Shown: piece after piece, positions 14,626-22,830 of the stretch
Numbering within the stretch: the stretch's first letter is position 1
How the letters are laid out: each line of letters opens with the position of its first letter
Assembly: GCF_030811455.1 (NCBI RefSeq)
Contig: NZ_JAUSQU010000001.1
Span: 9,920,001-9,984,000 of the forward strand
Direction of reading: 5' to 3'
DNA length: 64,000 nucleotides
Source of the DNA: Streptosporangium lutulentum
GTDB lineage: Bacteria > Actinomycetota > Actinomycetes > Streptosporangiales > Streptosporangiaceae
Translations under genes and position numbers: made by a program
The notes under the pieces: generated by a model
What the model saw: the letters and a program-made list of their open reading frames with translations, nothing else
What the model was told of the DNA's origin: nothing
The model's database searches: none

Positions 14626-16860
14626 ATGACGTGGCAGCCGACCGCATGCGTACTGTGCGCGAGCAACTGTGGCATCGAGATAGAGCTGGACGAGCGCCGC
14701 CTCAAGCGGATCCGCGGCGACAAGGCACACCCCTCCTCGCGGGGATACACCTGCGAGAAGCCGCTCCGCCTCGACCACTACCAGAACGGCGCGGACCGGC
14801 TCACCCACCCGCTGCGGCGGCGGCCCGACGGCACGTTCGAGCGCATCGACTGGGACACCGCGATCACGGAGGTCGCCGGGAGGCTGGCGGCCGTGCGGGA
14901 CGCCCACGGCGGAGAGACGATCTTCTACTACGGGGGCGGCGGCCAGGGCAACCACCTGGGCGCCTCCTACGCCGGTTCGGTGATGCGGGCCCTGGGCGCG
15001 CGATACCGGTCCAACGCGCTGGCCCAGGAGAAGACCGGGCAGTTCTGGGTGTCGGACCGGATGATCGGCAATTTCGCCACCGGTGACTTCGAGCACTGCG
15101 AGCTCGCGCTGTTCGTCGGCAAGAACCCCTGGCAGTCGCACGGCATCCCCAGGGCCAGGCCCACGCTGCGCGAGATAGCCCGCGACCCCGCCCGGTCCAT
15201 GATCGTTATTGACCCGCGGGTCACCGAGACCGCCGAGCTGGCGGACATCCACCTGAGGCTCAGGCCGGGCACCGACGCGTGGCTGCTGGCGGCGCTGGCC
15301 GCGGTGCTGGTCCAGGAGGACCTGATCGCCCACGACTGGCTGGCCGCCCGCGCGGACGGCCTGGACGAGGTCGTGGCCACCCTGACCGAGGTGCCGGTGG
15401 CGGCCTACGCCGAGATCGCCGACGTGCCGGAAGACCTTGTGCGGCAGGCCGCCCGCCGCATCTCCTCGGCCTCGAGCGTGGCCGTCGTGGAGGACCTCGG
15501 GACCCAGATGACCCTGCACTCCACGCTCAACAGCTACCTCGACAATCTGATCGTCCTGCTCACCGGCAACTTCGGGCGGCCGGGCGCCAACAACCCGCCG
15601 ATCCTGTTCATGCCGCTGGTCCAGACGTCCTACCTGCGGCCGCAGAAGGAGCGGTTCAGCCCGGTGGCCGGAGCCAGGATCATCTCGGGTCTGGTCCCCT
15701 CCAACGTGGTCGCCGAGGAGATCCTCGCCGACCATCCGGCCCGCTACCGCGCGATGCTGGTCGAGTCGTCCAACCCGGCCCACTCCCTCGCCGACTCGCC
15801 CCGCATGCGCGAGGCCCTCCAGGCGCTCGACGTGCTGGTCGTGATCGACGTCGCCATGACCGAGACGGCGAGGCTCGCCGACTACGTGCTTCCCGCGCCG
15901 AGCCAGTTCGAGAAGTGGGAGGCGACGTTCTTCAACCTGGAGGCGCCCGCCAACTACTTCCACCTCCGCCGCCCGATCCTGGACCCGCCGCCCGGCTCGG
16001 ACCTGCTGCCCGAGCCGGAGATCCACGCCCGGCTGTGCGAGGCGCTCGGCGCCCTGCCCGACCTGACCGCTCTGCACCGGGCGGCGGCCGAGGGACGTAA
16101 GGCCTTCGCCGGCGCGTTCCCGGCCGCGATGGCGGCCGATCCCGCGCTGGCGGCGGTGTCCGCGGTCGCGCTCTACCGCACCCTCGGCCCGACGCTGCCC
16201 GCCCCCGCCGCGGCCTCCCTGTGGGCGCAGGCCCACCAGGTGGCGCTGCGCCACCCGGACGCGGTCCGCCGCGCCGGAATCACCGGGGACGATCTTGGTG
16301 ATGCCCTCTTCGAGGCGATCCTCTCCAGCCCGTCGGGGACGCACTTCACGGTGGACGAGCCGGACGACGGCCTTTCGCGGATCGGCACCCCCGACGGGCG
16401 GATTCACCTCGCCCTGCCCGATCTGCTCGCCGAACTGGGCGGCCTGTCCCCGGCAGGTCCGCCTCGCCACCCGGACTTCCCGTTCGTGCTCTCCGCGGGG
16501 GAGCGGCGCGCCTTCACCGCCAACACCCTCTACCGCGACCCCGCCTGGCGTCGCCGAGACGCCTCGGGGGCCCTGCGCATCAATCCCGCGGACGCCGTCG
16601 GGCTGGGGCTGGAGAACGGCTCGCTCGCCCGGGTGACCACCCGCCGGGGCAGCGTCGAGGTGGAGGTCGAGCTGTTCCCCGGCCTTCGTCCCGGTCACGT
16701 CTCCCTGCCCAACGGCCTCGGGCTCGGTTACCCCGCGAGGGACGGCGTCTCCGCCCTGACCGGGGCGCCGCCCAACGAGCTCACCTCCTCGGGCGACCGC
16801 GACCGGTTCGCGGGCACCCCCTGGCACAAGCACGTCCCCGCCCGGGTGGAGGCGGTCTGA
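14626..16860 (+). CDS. Molybdopterin-dependent oxidoreductase (DMSO reductase superfamily)
   Basis: The 744-aa protein has an N-terminal Fe4S4 motif (C8, C11, C15 and C43 in TACVLCASNCG and GYTCEK), the molybdopterin core, and the C-terminal molydopterin-dinucleotide-binding domain (about 620-740; LRINPADAVGLGLENGSLAR and GTPWHKHVPARV). It resembles formate dehydrogenase or nitrate reductase alpha chains. At the place where Cys, Sec or Ser normally binds molybdenum, the sequence reads YRSNALAQEKTG, so the ligand is unclear. No electron-transfer or cofactor gene is adjacent. The ATG at 14626 fits the Fe-S domain start. Substrate unknown. Confidence 0.88.
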   Translation: MTWQPTACVLCASNCGIEIELDERRLKRIRGDKAHPSSRGYTCEKPLRLDHYQNGADRLTHPLRRRPDGTFERIDWDTAITEVAGRLAAVRDAHGGETIFYYGGGGQGNHLGASYAGSVMRALGARYRSNALAQEKTGQFWVSDRMIGNFATGDFEHCELALFVGKNPWQSHGIPRARPTLREIARDPARSMIVIDPRVTETAELADIHLRLRPGTDAWLLAALAAVLVQEDLIAHDWLAARADGLDEVVATLTEVPVAAYAEIADVPEDLVRQAARRISSASSVAVVEDLGTQMTLHSTLNSYLDNLIVLLTGNFGRPGANNPPILFMPLVQTSYLRPQKERFSPVAGARIISGLVPSNVVAEEILADHPARYRAMLVESSNPAHSLADSPRMREALQALDVLVVIDVAMTETARLADYVLPAPSQFEKWEATFFNLEAPANYFHLRRPILDPPPGSDLLPEPEIHARLCEALGALPDLTALHRAAAEGRKAFAGAFPAAMAADPALAAVSAVALYRTLGPTLPAPAAASLWAQAHQVALRHPDAVRRAGITGDDLGDALFEAILSSPSGTHFTVDEPDDGLSRIGTPDGRIHLALPDLLAELGGLSPAGPPRHPDFPFVLSAGERRAFTANTLYRDPAWRRRDASGALRINPADAVGLGLENGSLARVTTRRGSVEVEVELFPGLRPGHVSLPNGLGLGYPARDGVSALTGAPPNELTSSGDRDRFAGTPWHKHVPARVEAV

Positions 16861-16887
16861 CGATCTCGGGCGGGCGCCGCCTGGGAC

Positions 16888-16920
16888 TTGACATAACGGT
16901 AGAGGGTCCGGTACTCCGGA
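16888..16920 (+). promoter_or_regulatory. Probable promoter of the fmdB-amiS-fmdA operon
   Basis: A perfect -35-like TTGACA (16888-16893) is followed after 17-18 bases by TACTCC. An inverted repeat TCCGG-TACT-CCGGA (16907-16920) overlaps the -10 region and could be an operator. Confidence 0.45.
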
Positions 16921-16989
16921 AATGTGGGCTCGACACATCGTGGATCAAGGGTGCTCTGAACGCCCGTCGTGGATCCGCAGTGCCGACCG

Positions 16990-17026
16990 CTGGGGAGCCA
17001 GGGCGGAAAAGCCCCTGTTTCCCCAG
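16990..17026 (+). promoter_or_regulatory. Stem-loop in the fmdB leader
   Basis: CTGGGGA (16990-16996) pairs with TCCCCAG (17020-17026), enclosing an inner GGGC/GCCC stem. It lies just upstream of the fmdB ribosome site. I could not match it to a known riboswitch. Confidence 0.4.
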
Positions 17027-17047
17027 GTGAACGGGGTGGAGGTGCCT

Positions 17048-17323
17048 GTGGCGATCTACGAGTACCTGTGTCCGGCCTGCGGGCCGTTCGACGTGCGCCT
17101 TCCGATGGGAACCGCGCCACTGTCTCGTGACTGCTCCACATGCGAGCGCGGTGCCCGCCGCGTCTTCTCCCCACCGGGTCTTTCCCGTGTGCACCCGGCG
17201 TTGTCCGCCGCGCTCGATCGCGACGAGCAGAGCCGGGACGCGCCCGCGGTCGTTTCCCGCACGCCCGGCCGGCGGCACCCGCAGCCACCGCACCCGGCAC
17301 TGGCGCGCCTGCCACGACCGTGA
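17048..17323 (+). CDS. fmdB: FmdB-family zinc-ribbon protein
   Basis: The 91-aa protein starts MAIYEYLCPACGPFDVRLP and has two CxxC pairs (C8/C11 and C29/C32), the FmdB zinc ribbon. FmdB proteins are small putative regulators found beside formamidase genes. Here the formamidase is two genes downstream, which supports the family call. The start is GTG after GGAGG. The C-terminal half is basic and Pro/His rich, with no domain. It probably binds zinc; a role in amidase expression is inferred from context. Confidence 0.85.
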   Translation: MAIYEYLCPACGPFDVRLPMGTAPLSRDCSTCERGARRVFSPPGLSRVHPALSAALDRDEQSRDAPAVVSRTPGRRHPQPPHPALARLPRP

Positions 17324-17508
17324 TCGACAGCGACATCGGGTCAACTGAACAACACGTCCGCGTACGTCCGGATCCGCCGCGTCCACCGTCTGGCCGACGA
17401 CCCGGCGTACGGTGCGGCGACGGTTGGCATGATCATGTCACCGCACGGCGTACGGGGATCGCGTTGTCCATCTGAGCCGCCCATCACAGACGCTAGGGGG
17501 TCTCGCGG

Positions 17509-18156
17509 ATGGGAAACGTTGGACTGCTCTACGTCGGTGCGGTGCTCTTCATCAACGGGCTGATGCTCCTGGGAAAGGTCGACCCCCGGGGAGCGTGCCT
17601 TCTCAACCTCTTCGTCGGGGCACTGCAGGTGATCACACCCACCGTGCTGATCATCACCGCCAACGGCGACACGAACGCGATCCTCAACGCGTCGGGCCTC
17701 TTCCTCTTCGGCTTCACCTACCTGTACGTGGGGATCGGCCTGATCACGGGAGTCGACACCACGGGCGTCGGGTACTTCTCGCTGTTCGTGGCCGTCATGG
17801 CGCTCGCCTACGCGTTCGCGAACTACCAGGTCCTCGACAACAGGCCTTTCGCCGTCATCTGGCTCTACTGGGCGTTCCTGTGGTTCCTCTTCTTCCTGCT
17901 GCTGGGGTTGAAGCGGGAGCACCTCACCGCCTACACGGGCTGGGTGACCGCGATCCAGGGCTGGGTCACGGGGGCCATCCCGGCGTTCCTCCTCCTCACC
18001 GGTTACTGGCAAGGCTGGAACCAGAACCTCATCGCGATCATCATGATCGTGTTCGGGGTCGTGGTGTTCGGCGCGCTGTGGCCGCTGACCCGGAGAGGGC
18101 ACAGAACCCCTGCCCGCGCCGGCTCCACCGGCGGAGAGACCATCGCCGCCCATTGA
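17509..18156 (+). CDS. amiS: AmiS/UreI-family amide or urea channel
   Basis: The 215-aa protein has six or seven hydrophobic segments and the AmiS/UreI start NVGLLYVGAVLFINGLMLLG. The central FTYLYVGIGLITGVDTTGVGYF and the WLYWAFLWFLFFLLLGL segment are also typical. The family forms hexameric channels for short-chain amides or urea in the cytoplasmic membrane. Position between fmdB and the formamidase gene indicates uptake of formamide or acetamide. The ribosome site AGGGGGT precedes the ATG. Its C-terminal tail is hydrophilic. Confidence 0.93.
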   Translation: MGNVGLLYVGAVLFINGLMLLGKVDPRGACLLNLFVGALQVITPTVLIITANGDTNAILNASGLFLFGFTYLYVGIGLITGVDTTGVGYFSLFVAVMALAYAFANYQVLDNRPFAVIWLYWAFLWFLFFLLLGLKREHLTAYTGWVTAIQGWVTGAIPAFLLLTGYWQGWNQNLIAIIMIVFGVVVFGALWPLTRRGHRTPARAGSTGGETIAAH

Positions 18157-18254
18157 GACCCGTCCGCCCGGCGGAGAGCCGGATCCGGGGAGAGGAGGTG
18201 ACGCGGCCTTCCGGCGCCGAAACGCTGTGCATCCGATCAGGAGGAGAACCAGTC

Positions 18255-19502
18255 ATGCCCGAAGTCATATTCAGCGTGGATCAGTCGAAGTCGATGCGTG
18301 ACCAGGCCGTACCCGGTCACAACCGGTGGCACCCCGATATCCCCGCGGCCGCCATGGTGCGGCCCGGAGACGAGTTCCGCCTCGAATGCCGGGACTGGAC
18401 CGACGCTCAGATAGGCAACAACGACTCGTCCAACGACGTGCGGGACGTCGACCTGTCCCAGACGCACATGCTGAGCGGACCCATCGGGGTCGAGGGGGCG
18501 GAGCCGGGAGACCTTCTGGTGGTCGACATCCTCGACCTGGGGCCGGTTCCCCAGCAGGTCGGCAAGGTGTCGGGACAGGGCTGGGGTTACACCGGCGTGT
18601 TCGCCAAGGCCAACGGCGGCGGCTTCCTGACCGACTACTTCCCGGACGCCTACAAGGCGATCTGGGACTTCCACGGCGGGCAGGCCACCTCCCGTCACCT
18701 GCCCGGTGTCCGGTTCACCGGTATCAGCCACCCCGGGTTGTTCGGCACCGCGCCGTCGCCGGAAATGCTCGCGAGCTGGAACAGGAGGGAACAGGCCCTC
18801 ATCGACACCGACCCCGGCAGAGTCCCGGCGCTGGGCCTGCCGCCGCTGGCGGACAACGCCCTCGTCGGAACGGCGACCGGCGAGATGGCGAACCGGATCG
18901 CCCGCGAGGGAGCCCGTACGGTGCCCGCCCGGGAGAACGGCGGCAACCACGACATCAAGAACTTCACGCGCGGGGCACGCGTCTTCTACCCCGTCTACGT
19001 GAAGGACGCCAAGCTTTCGGGAGCGGACCTGCACTTCAGCCAGGGCGACGGCGAGATCACCTTCTGCGGCGCGATCGAGATGGGCGGCTTCATCGACTTC
19101 CATGTGGACCTCATCAAGGGCGGCATGGAGAAGTACGGCGTCACCACCAACCCGATCTTCATGCCCGGTAACGTCGAGCCGCGCTACTCGGAGTTCATGT
19201 CGTTCATCGGCGTCTCGGTCGACCACGACACGGACACGAACTACTACCTCGACGCGACGGTGGCCTACCGCCGCGCCTGCCTCAACGCCGTCGAATACCT
19301 CAAGAGGTGGGGTTACACGGGCGAGCAGGCCTACCTGCTCCTCGGCTCGGCGCCCATCGAGGGCCGGATCAGCGGGATCGTCGACATCCCCAACGCCTGC
19401 TGCTCGCTTTACCTGCCGACGGAGATATTCGACTTCGACGTGCGTCCGAACATGGACGGACCCGTCAGGAAGGATCGCGGGCAGTGCGCCGTGTCATCCT
19501 GA
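18255..19502 (+). CDS. fmdA: Formamidase/acetamidase FmdA
   Basis: The 415-aa protein has the length and sequence of formamidases: HNRWHPDIPAAAMVRPGDEF, the metal-ligand region QTHMLSGPIGVEGAEPGDLL, GWGYTGVF, ENGGNHDIKNFTRGARVFYP and GDGEITFCGAIEMGGFIDFH. It should hydrolyse formamide, possibly other short amides, to the acid and ammonia in the cytoplasm. GGAGGAG precedes the ATG. The gene ends the amide operon, and a GC-rich hairpin 30 bp downstream probably ends transcription. Confidence 0.95.
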   Translation: MPEVIFSVDQSKSMRDQAVPGHNRWHPDIPAAAMVRPGDEFRLECRDWTDAQIGNNDSSNDVRDVDLSQTHMLSGPIGVEGAEPGDLLVVDILDLGPVPQQVGKVSGQGWGYTGVFAKANGGGFLTDYFPDAYKAIWDFHGGQATSRHLPGVRFTGISHPGLFGTAPSPEMLASWNRREQALIDTDPGRVPALGLPPLADNALVGTATGEMANRIAREGARTVPARENGGNHDIKNFTRGARVFYPVYVKDAKLSGADLHFSQGDGEITFCGAIEMGGFIDFHVDLIKGGMEKYGVTTNPIFMPGNVEPRYSEFMSFIGVSVDHDTDTNYYLDATVAYRRACLNAVEYLKRWGYTGEQAYLLLGSAPIEGRISGIVDIPNACCSLYLPTEIFDFDVRPNMDGPVRKDRGQCAVSS

Positions 19503-19531
19503 CCGGCGTGGCACAGCGAGACGCGGTCGGC

Positions 19532-19555
19532 GGGGAGCGGCGTCCGCCGCTCCCC
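19532..19555 (+). terminator. GC-rich hairpin after fmdA
   Basis: GGGGAGCGGCG and CGCCGCTCCCC form an 11-bp perfect stem with a 2-base loop, so the loop must open by a pair or two. No T-run follows. Its position 30 bp after fmdA fits transcript termination or 3' protection. Confidence 0.5.
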
Positions 19556-19753
19556 GGCATCCGCGCGTCCGAGGGGTCCGCCGGGGGTGGCGGCCGCCTC
19601 GGAGAGCGGAGGTGACGGACGTCGCCTTCCGGTGACCGCGCCTCGTCCCGTCCGGTGGTATACCGATAATTTTTGCCTGGCCCAGGGCAGAACTGTCCCT
19701 TGGGGCGCTTGACAGGCCAAAATTGGTCCGTGGTCAGGATCGGATCGGTAGAG

Positions 19754-20581
19754 ATGGACGAATGCGAGCGTGGGCAACTTCCGCCGGTGCTGGGTCAGCT
19801 GTTCGCCGGCGGAGGTGACGGGCGGACGCTCTCGGTGGAGTTGCCGTCGGGGGACGTGGTCTGGCCCGATCCCGGTTACGCACAGCTGGCCATCCGCCGC
19901 CGTCCGGCGTTCTGGCTCAGTGACGAGGCGGTCTCCGGCGAGCTGTGGGCCGAGTTGAGGGCCCAGCACGAGCACTCGGGCCTGTGGCCGGTGCTGCTGG
20001 AGGACTCCATGCAGCCGTGGTCGGCCGGACAGGTCGCCCCGGACACGGTGGTCGAGATCGATCACTACCACACGGCGGCGTTCATGGCCGAGGTGTGGGC
20101 TGACTGGATCGCGAGGGCGCACATCGACCAGTTGGAGCTGCTGGACCCGTTCGGCCCCGAATGCCCCGGTCCAGCCCCGTCGGGCACGCTCGCCGCCGAT
20201 CCCGGCGTGGTCGCCGACTGGTACGCCGGGCTCGTGGCCGAACGCAGGACCCCTCTCGGGCTGATCGCGGCCGACCGGGGGGCCGACGCGCTGGCCGTCA
20301 TGGGGTGGCAGGGCGCCCTGAACCACAACGAGTGGATGGTCCCGCTCGCCGCCGTGGTGCGGAGCTGGGAGGACAGGTTCGGGGCCCGGGTGGTCGGCAT
20401 GGGATTCAACACCCTGGACCTGAGCGTCGCCGCACCCCCGCTGACCTCGGAACACGCGCTGCACGTCGCCGCCGAGCACTGGACGTTCTGCCCCGACAGC
20501 ATCACCCAGGGCGCCGGGACGCTCATCGACTACGCCGAGCAGATCAAGGGCAGGAACGCCTGGTCGTTCTGGTGGGACTGA
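19754..20581 (+). CDS. DUF4253-domain protein
   Basis: The 275-aa protein ends with the DUF4253 hallmark: HVAAEHWTFCPDSITQG (Cys in FCPDS), TLIDYAEQIKGRNAWSFWWD. The middle holds VPLAAVVRSWEDRFGARVVGMG, also typical. The function of DUF4253 proteins is unknown; they are common in Streptomyces and relatives and often appear near immunity-type genes. ATG at 19754 is chosen; GTG at 19730 in the same frame is possible. A TTGACA hexamer is present at about 19709. No operon partner is visible. Confidence 0.85.
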   Translation: MDECERGQLPPVLGQLFAGGGDGRTLSVELPSGDVVWPDPGYAQLAIRRRPAFWLSDEAVSGELWAELRAQHEHSGLWPVLLEDSMQPWSAGQVAPDTVVEIDHYHTAAFMAEVWADWIARAHIDQLELLDPFGPECPGPAPSGTLAADPGVVADWYAGLVAERRTPLGLIAADRGADALAVMGWQGALNHNEWMVPLAAVVRSWEDRFGARVVGMGFNTLDLSVAAPPLTSEHALHVAAEHWTFCPDSITQGAGTLIDYAEQIKGRNAWSFWWD

Positions 20582-20782
20582 TCGGGTGTGGGCCACCGGT
20601 GGTCCGGCGGCGCGAAAGCCGCCACGGCGGCGACGGCCACGGCCTGACCGGTAAGGGTTCCTTGACGAATGCAGGTAGATCTTCTGGGGCTTTCGTGGCT
20701 TTTGCTTTGCTTTGTCCCATATAGGTCGGTAGTGTCCATTTACCGGTTGGCGACCTGCCCTTCATCGGAAGGAGCGGCCGGC

Positions 20783-20912
20783 CGCGTCGAATCCCGAGGG
20801 TCGATAAAGCCCCGGGAGCCGGGGACCCACTACTTGGGGTGAATCCACCGCGAACGCGGTGGTAGGGCAACTCCACCGCCCGAATCCGTCAGCTAACCCG
20901 GTAGACGAGATG
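20783..20912 (+). ncRNA. ydaO/yuaA-type cyclic di-AMP riboswitch
   Basis: The conserved blocks of the actinobacterial form are all present and in order: GAGCCGGGGACCCACTA, TTGGGGTGAATCCACCG, GGTAGGGCAACTCC, CCGAATCCGTCAGCTAACCC and GGTAGACGAG. The internal hairpin CCACCGCG-AA-CGCGGTGG (20845-20862) is a variable arm. In Streptomyces this riboswitch class precedes cell-wall hydrolase genes such as rpfA and turns expression down when c-di-AMP is high. Here it precedes a secreted double-psi barrel protein, which fits that role. Confidence 0.93.
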
Positions 20913-20927
20913 GAGAGGAGATCCCTT

Positions 20928-21002
20928 ATGGATCACCGCGTCATGTTCGTTCCGGCCCGTCTCCCGTTCAGGTCGATCACCCAGAGCTTCCACCGCGCCT
21001 GA
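20928..21002 (+). CDS. 24-aa leader ORF between riboswitch and terminator
   Basis: A strong ribosome site (GGAGAGGAG) lies eight bases before ATG. The peptide begins MDHRVMFVPARLPFRSITQS and ends FHRA, with a TGA inside the loop of a 7-bp hairpin (20991-21010). The basic, amphipathic peptide has no recognised relative. Position after the aptamer and before the terminator suggests a translated leader that could affect the termination decision. Confidence 0.55.
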   Translation: MDHRVMFVPARLPFRSITQSFHRA

Positions 21003-21028
21003 TCGCGGTGTCCTCCCGAACGCGCTCC

Positions 21029-21066
21029 ACGTAGCGTCCGGTCGATCCGGCTACGTCCTTCTTTTA
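21029..21066 (+). terminator. Intrinsic terminator in the riboswitch leader
   Basis: ACGTAGC (21029-21035) pairs with GCTACGT (21049-21055, allowing one base shift), around an inner CGG-TCGAT-CCG hairpin. TCCTTCTTTTAT follows. This is a good intrinsic terminator upstream of the structural gene and is the probable expression platform. Confidence 0.75.
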
Positions 21067-21145
21067 TCCGTGAGTGCGCCTCCGCCCGTGCCCCCTTCTG
21101 TTCGTACGCGGCTGCCCCATTCCCTCGCGAAAGAGGCTCTCTTCC

Positions 21146-21802
21146 ATGCGTTTCTCCCTCGGCCCGCATAAGAACCGTCTCGCCGCCGTCACCCTCCTCG
21201 GCGCGAGCATCCTGACCTCCGCGAGTGTCGCCTCGGCGCTCCCGGCCTCCGCGAACTCCCTCTATGCGAGCCCGGCCTCGGCATCCTCCGCCGCGGCGCT
21301 CTCCACCCGGGACGGCCTCGCCCCCGAGGTCGGTTCCGGTGCCACCCTTCTCAAGGGTTCGACCACGGCCTCCTACTTCTGGGACGACGCCTCCGGCCGC
21401 GCCGGGGACACCGGCCTGCCCGCGAGCGGCAAGCCGATGCAGAAGGGCATGATCGCCAGCCCGAGCTGGCCGCTGTTCACCGAGGGTTACCTCCTCTACA
21501 AGGGCAAGAAGGCCCCCTTCTTCGTCGGCGACCGCGGTCCCGGTGCTCCCTCCAGCAGCGGAATCATGATCGACATCGACGCCAAGACCTTCGCCGAGCT
21601 GACCGGCGGCACGTTCAACTCCAGCACACTCGCAGTGGAGAACAACGGCGGCCTGGGCCACATCGACGTCCAGTACGTGGTCACCAAGTGGGGTGAGGGC
21701 GTGGGCAAGAAGGGCTACCCCGTGGCGTTCTCCACCGGCGCGTGGGGCCGCAAGGACCTCAACCCCGTCGCGCCTCCGAAGGCCGAGCCCGTCGAGGGCT
21801 AG
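21146..21802 (+). CDS. Secreted double-psi beta-barrel (RlpA/3D-like) wall protein
   Basis: The 218-aa protein has a signal peptide (basic MRFSLGPHKNR, hydrophobic LAAVTLLGASILTSASVASA, then SALPASA). A mature domain follows: TASYFWDDASGRAGDTGLPA, GMIASPSWPLFTEGYLLYKG, FVGDRGPGAPSSSGIMIDID and QYVVTKWGEG. The order and the DRGPG...IDID motif fit RlpA-like double-psi barrels, some of which cleave peptidoglycan glycan strands. The Asp in GDRGPG is a likely active-site residue. Control by the c-di-AMP riboswitch upstream supports a wall-remodelling role. Exact activity is not proven. Confidence 0.82.
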   Translation: MRFSLGPHKNRLAAVTLLGASILTSASVASALPASANSLYASPASASSAAALSTRDGLAPEVGSGATLLKGSTTASYFWDDASGRAGDTGLPASGKPMQKGMIASPSWPLFTEGYLLYKGKKAPFFVGDRGPGAPSSSGIMIDIDAKTFAELTGGTFNSSTLAVENNGGLGHIDVQYVVTKWGEGVGKKGYPVAFSTGAWGRKDLNPVAPPKAEPVEG

Positions 21803-21858
21803 TCTGAGCACGTCCCGGGAGGGCGCCGGTCCCCCGCGAAACTCTTGTCCCCGTCCCT

Positions 21859-21875
21859 ACAGAATGACATTCTGT
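21859..21875. promoter_or_regulatory. 17-bp perfect palindrome upstream of alpha/beta hydrolase
   Basis: ACAGAATG-A-CATTCTGT is a perfect palindrome in the 120-bp gap before the hydrolase gene. It is AT-richer than its surroundings and of TetR-operator type. It could also form a weak hairpin followed by TTTT on the plus strand, ending the upstream transcript. Confidence 0.55.
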
Positions 21876-21922
21876 TTTGCGGAATCAGCACGACGTCCGC
21901 GGGACCAGCAGGTAGGAGTGCC

Positions 21923-22783
21923 ATGACTCAGCGCGCCTCGGCGAACGGCATCGAGATCGCCTACGACACCTTCGGCTCCTCAGGGGGCCGCCCGCTCCTC
22001 CTGGTCATGGGACTCGGCTCCCAGATGATCCACTGGGACGAGGAGCTCTGCGAGTCGCTCGCCGACGCGGGACACCACGTCGTACGGTTCGACAACCGCG
22101 ACGTCGGGGAGAGCACACACTTCCACGACCACGGGATCCCCGCCTTCGGCGGGAACGGGCAGGTGCCCTACCTGCTGGACGACATGGCCGACGACACCGC
22201 GGGGCTGCTGGACGCGCTCGGCTGGGAGTCCGCCCACGTGGTCGGCGCCTCGATGGGCGGCATGATCGCTCAGTTGCTGGCGGTCCGCCACCCGCACCGG
22301 GTGCGCAGCCTCACCTCGATCATGTCCACCCCGAGCCCGGGGGCCGCCCGGCCCACCGAGGCGGCGATGGCGGCGCTCATGGCGCCTCCCGCCTCCGACC
22401 GCGAGGGCGCGATCCAGCGGGCACTGGCCACCTGGAAGGTCATCGGCTCTCCGGGATATCCGATCAACCATGAGCGGATCACCCGGCTCGCCGGGCTGAG
22501 CTACGACCGGTGCTTCGACCCGGCGGGATCGACCAGGCAGCTCGCCGCGATCATGGCCTCCGCCGACCGCGCGCCGATGCTCAAGGAGCTCACGGTGCCC
22601 GCCCTCGTACTGCACGGCGAGGACGACCAGCTCGTGCCGCTCTCCGGCGGGATCGCCACGGCCGAGGCGATCCCCGGGGCCAAACTGATCACCTTCCCCG
22701 GCATGGGACACGACCTGCCCCGCCCGCTCTGGCCCGAGTTCGTCGGCGCGATCGGCGAGCTCACCGCGGCCGCCGAGGGTTGA
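21923..22783 (+). CDS. Alpha/beta hydrolase
   Basis: The 286-aa protein has the fold motifs of a serine alpha/beta hydrolase: oxyanion region LLLVMGLGSQMIHWDE, nucleophile elbow VGASMGGMI (Ser about 104), acid in LVLHGEDDQLVP and catalytic His in PGMGHDLP. The closest general type is the 3-oxoadipate enol-lactonase / aclacinomycin methylesterase-like group. The substrate is unknown. The start is ATG after TAGGAG. The convergent roadblock operon follows after a large hairpin. Confidence 0.9.
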   Translation: MTQRASANGIEIAYDTFGSSGGRPLLLVMGLGSQMIHWDEELCESLADAGHHVVRFDNRDVGESTHFHDHGIPAFGGNGQVPYLLDDMADDTAGLLDALGWESAHVVGASMGGMIAQLLAVRHPHRVRSLTSIMSTPSPGAARPTEAAMAALMAPPASDREGAIQRALATWKVIGSPGYPINHERITRLAGLSYDRCFDPAGSTRQLAAIMASADRAPMLKELTVPALVLHGEDDQLVPLSGGIATAEAIPGAKLITFPGMGHDLPRPLWPEFVGAIGELTAAAEG

Positions 22784-22784
22784 G

Positions 22785-22828
22785 CTCCGGTACGGCTTAC
22801 GCCTCCCGGGGCGTAAGCCGTACCGGAG
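22785..22828. terminator. 19-bp perfect stem-loop between convergent genes
   Basis: CTCCGGTACGGCTTACGCC (22785-22803) and its exact complement (22810-22828) flank a 6-base loop. The hairpin begins two bases after the hydrolase stop and ends two bases before the stop of the opposite gene. It is likely a bidirectional terminator. Confidence 0.85.
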
Positions 22829-22830
22829 GA

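Larger units (their letters stand above)
20582..21145. other. 564-bp regulatory leader region
   Basis: There is no large gene in this stretch. It contains a likely promoter (TTTGCT, then TAGTGT about 18 bases later, near 20710-20740), the c-di-AMP riboswitch, a 24-codon leader ORF, a second hairpin and an intrinsic terminator, all in front of the secreted protein gene. Confidence 0.7.

Noticed and set aside
14584..16938. 784-codon open frame opposite the molybdopterin oxidoreductase
   Set aside because: Antisense to a well-supported gene and of low-complexity composition.
16921..17047. Guanidine (ykkC-type) riboswitch before the amide operon
   Set aside because: The conserved blocks of that class are not present; only a simple nested hairpin is seen.
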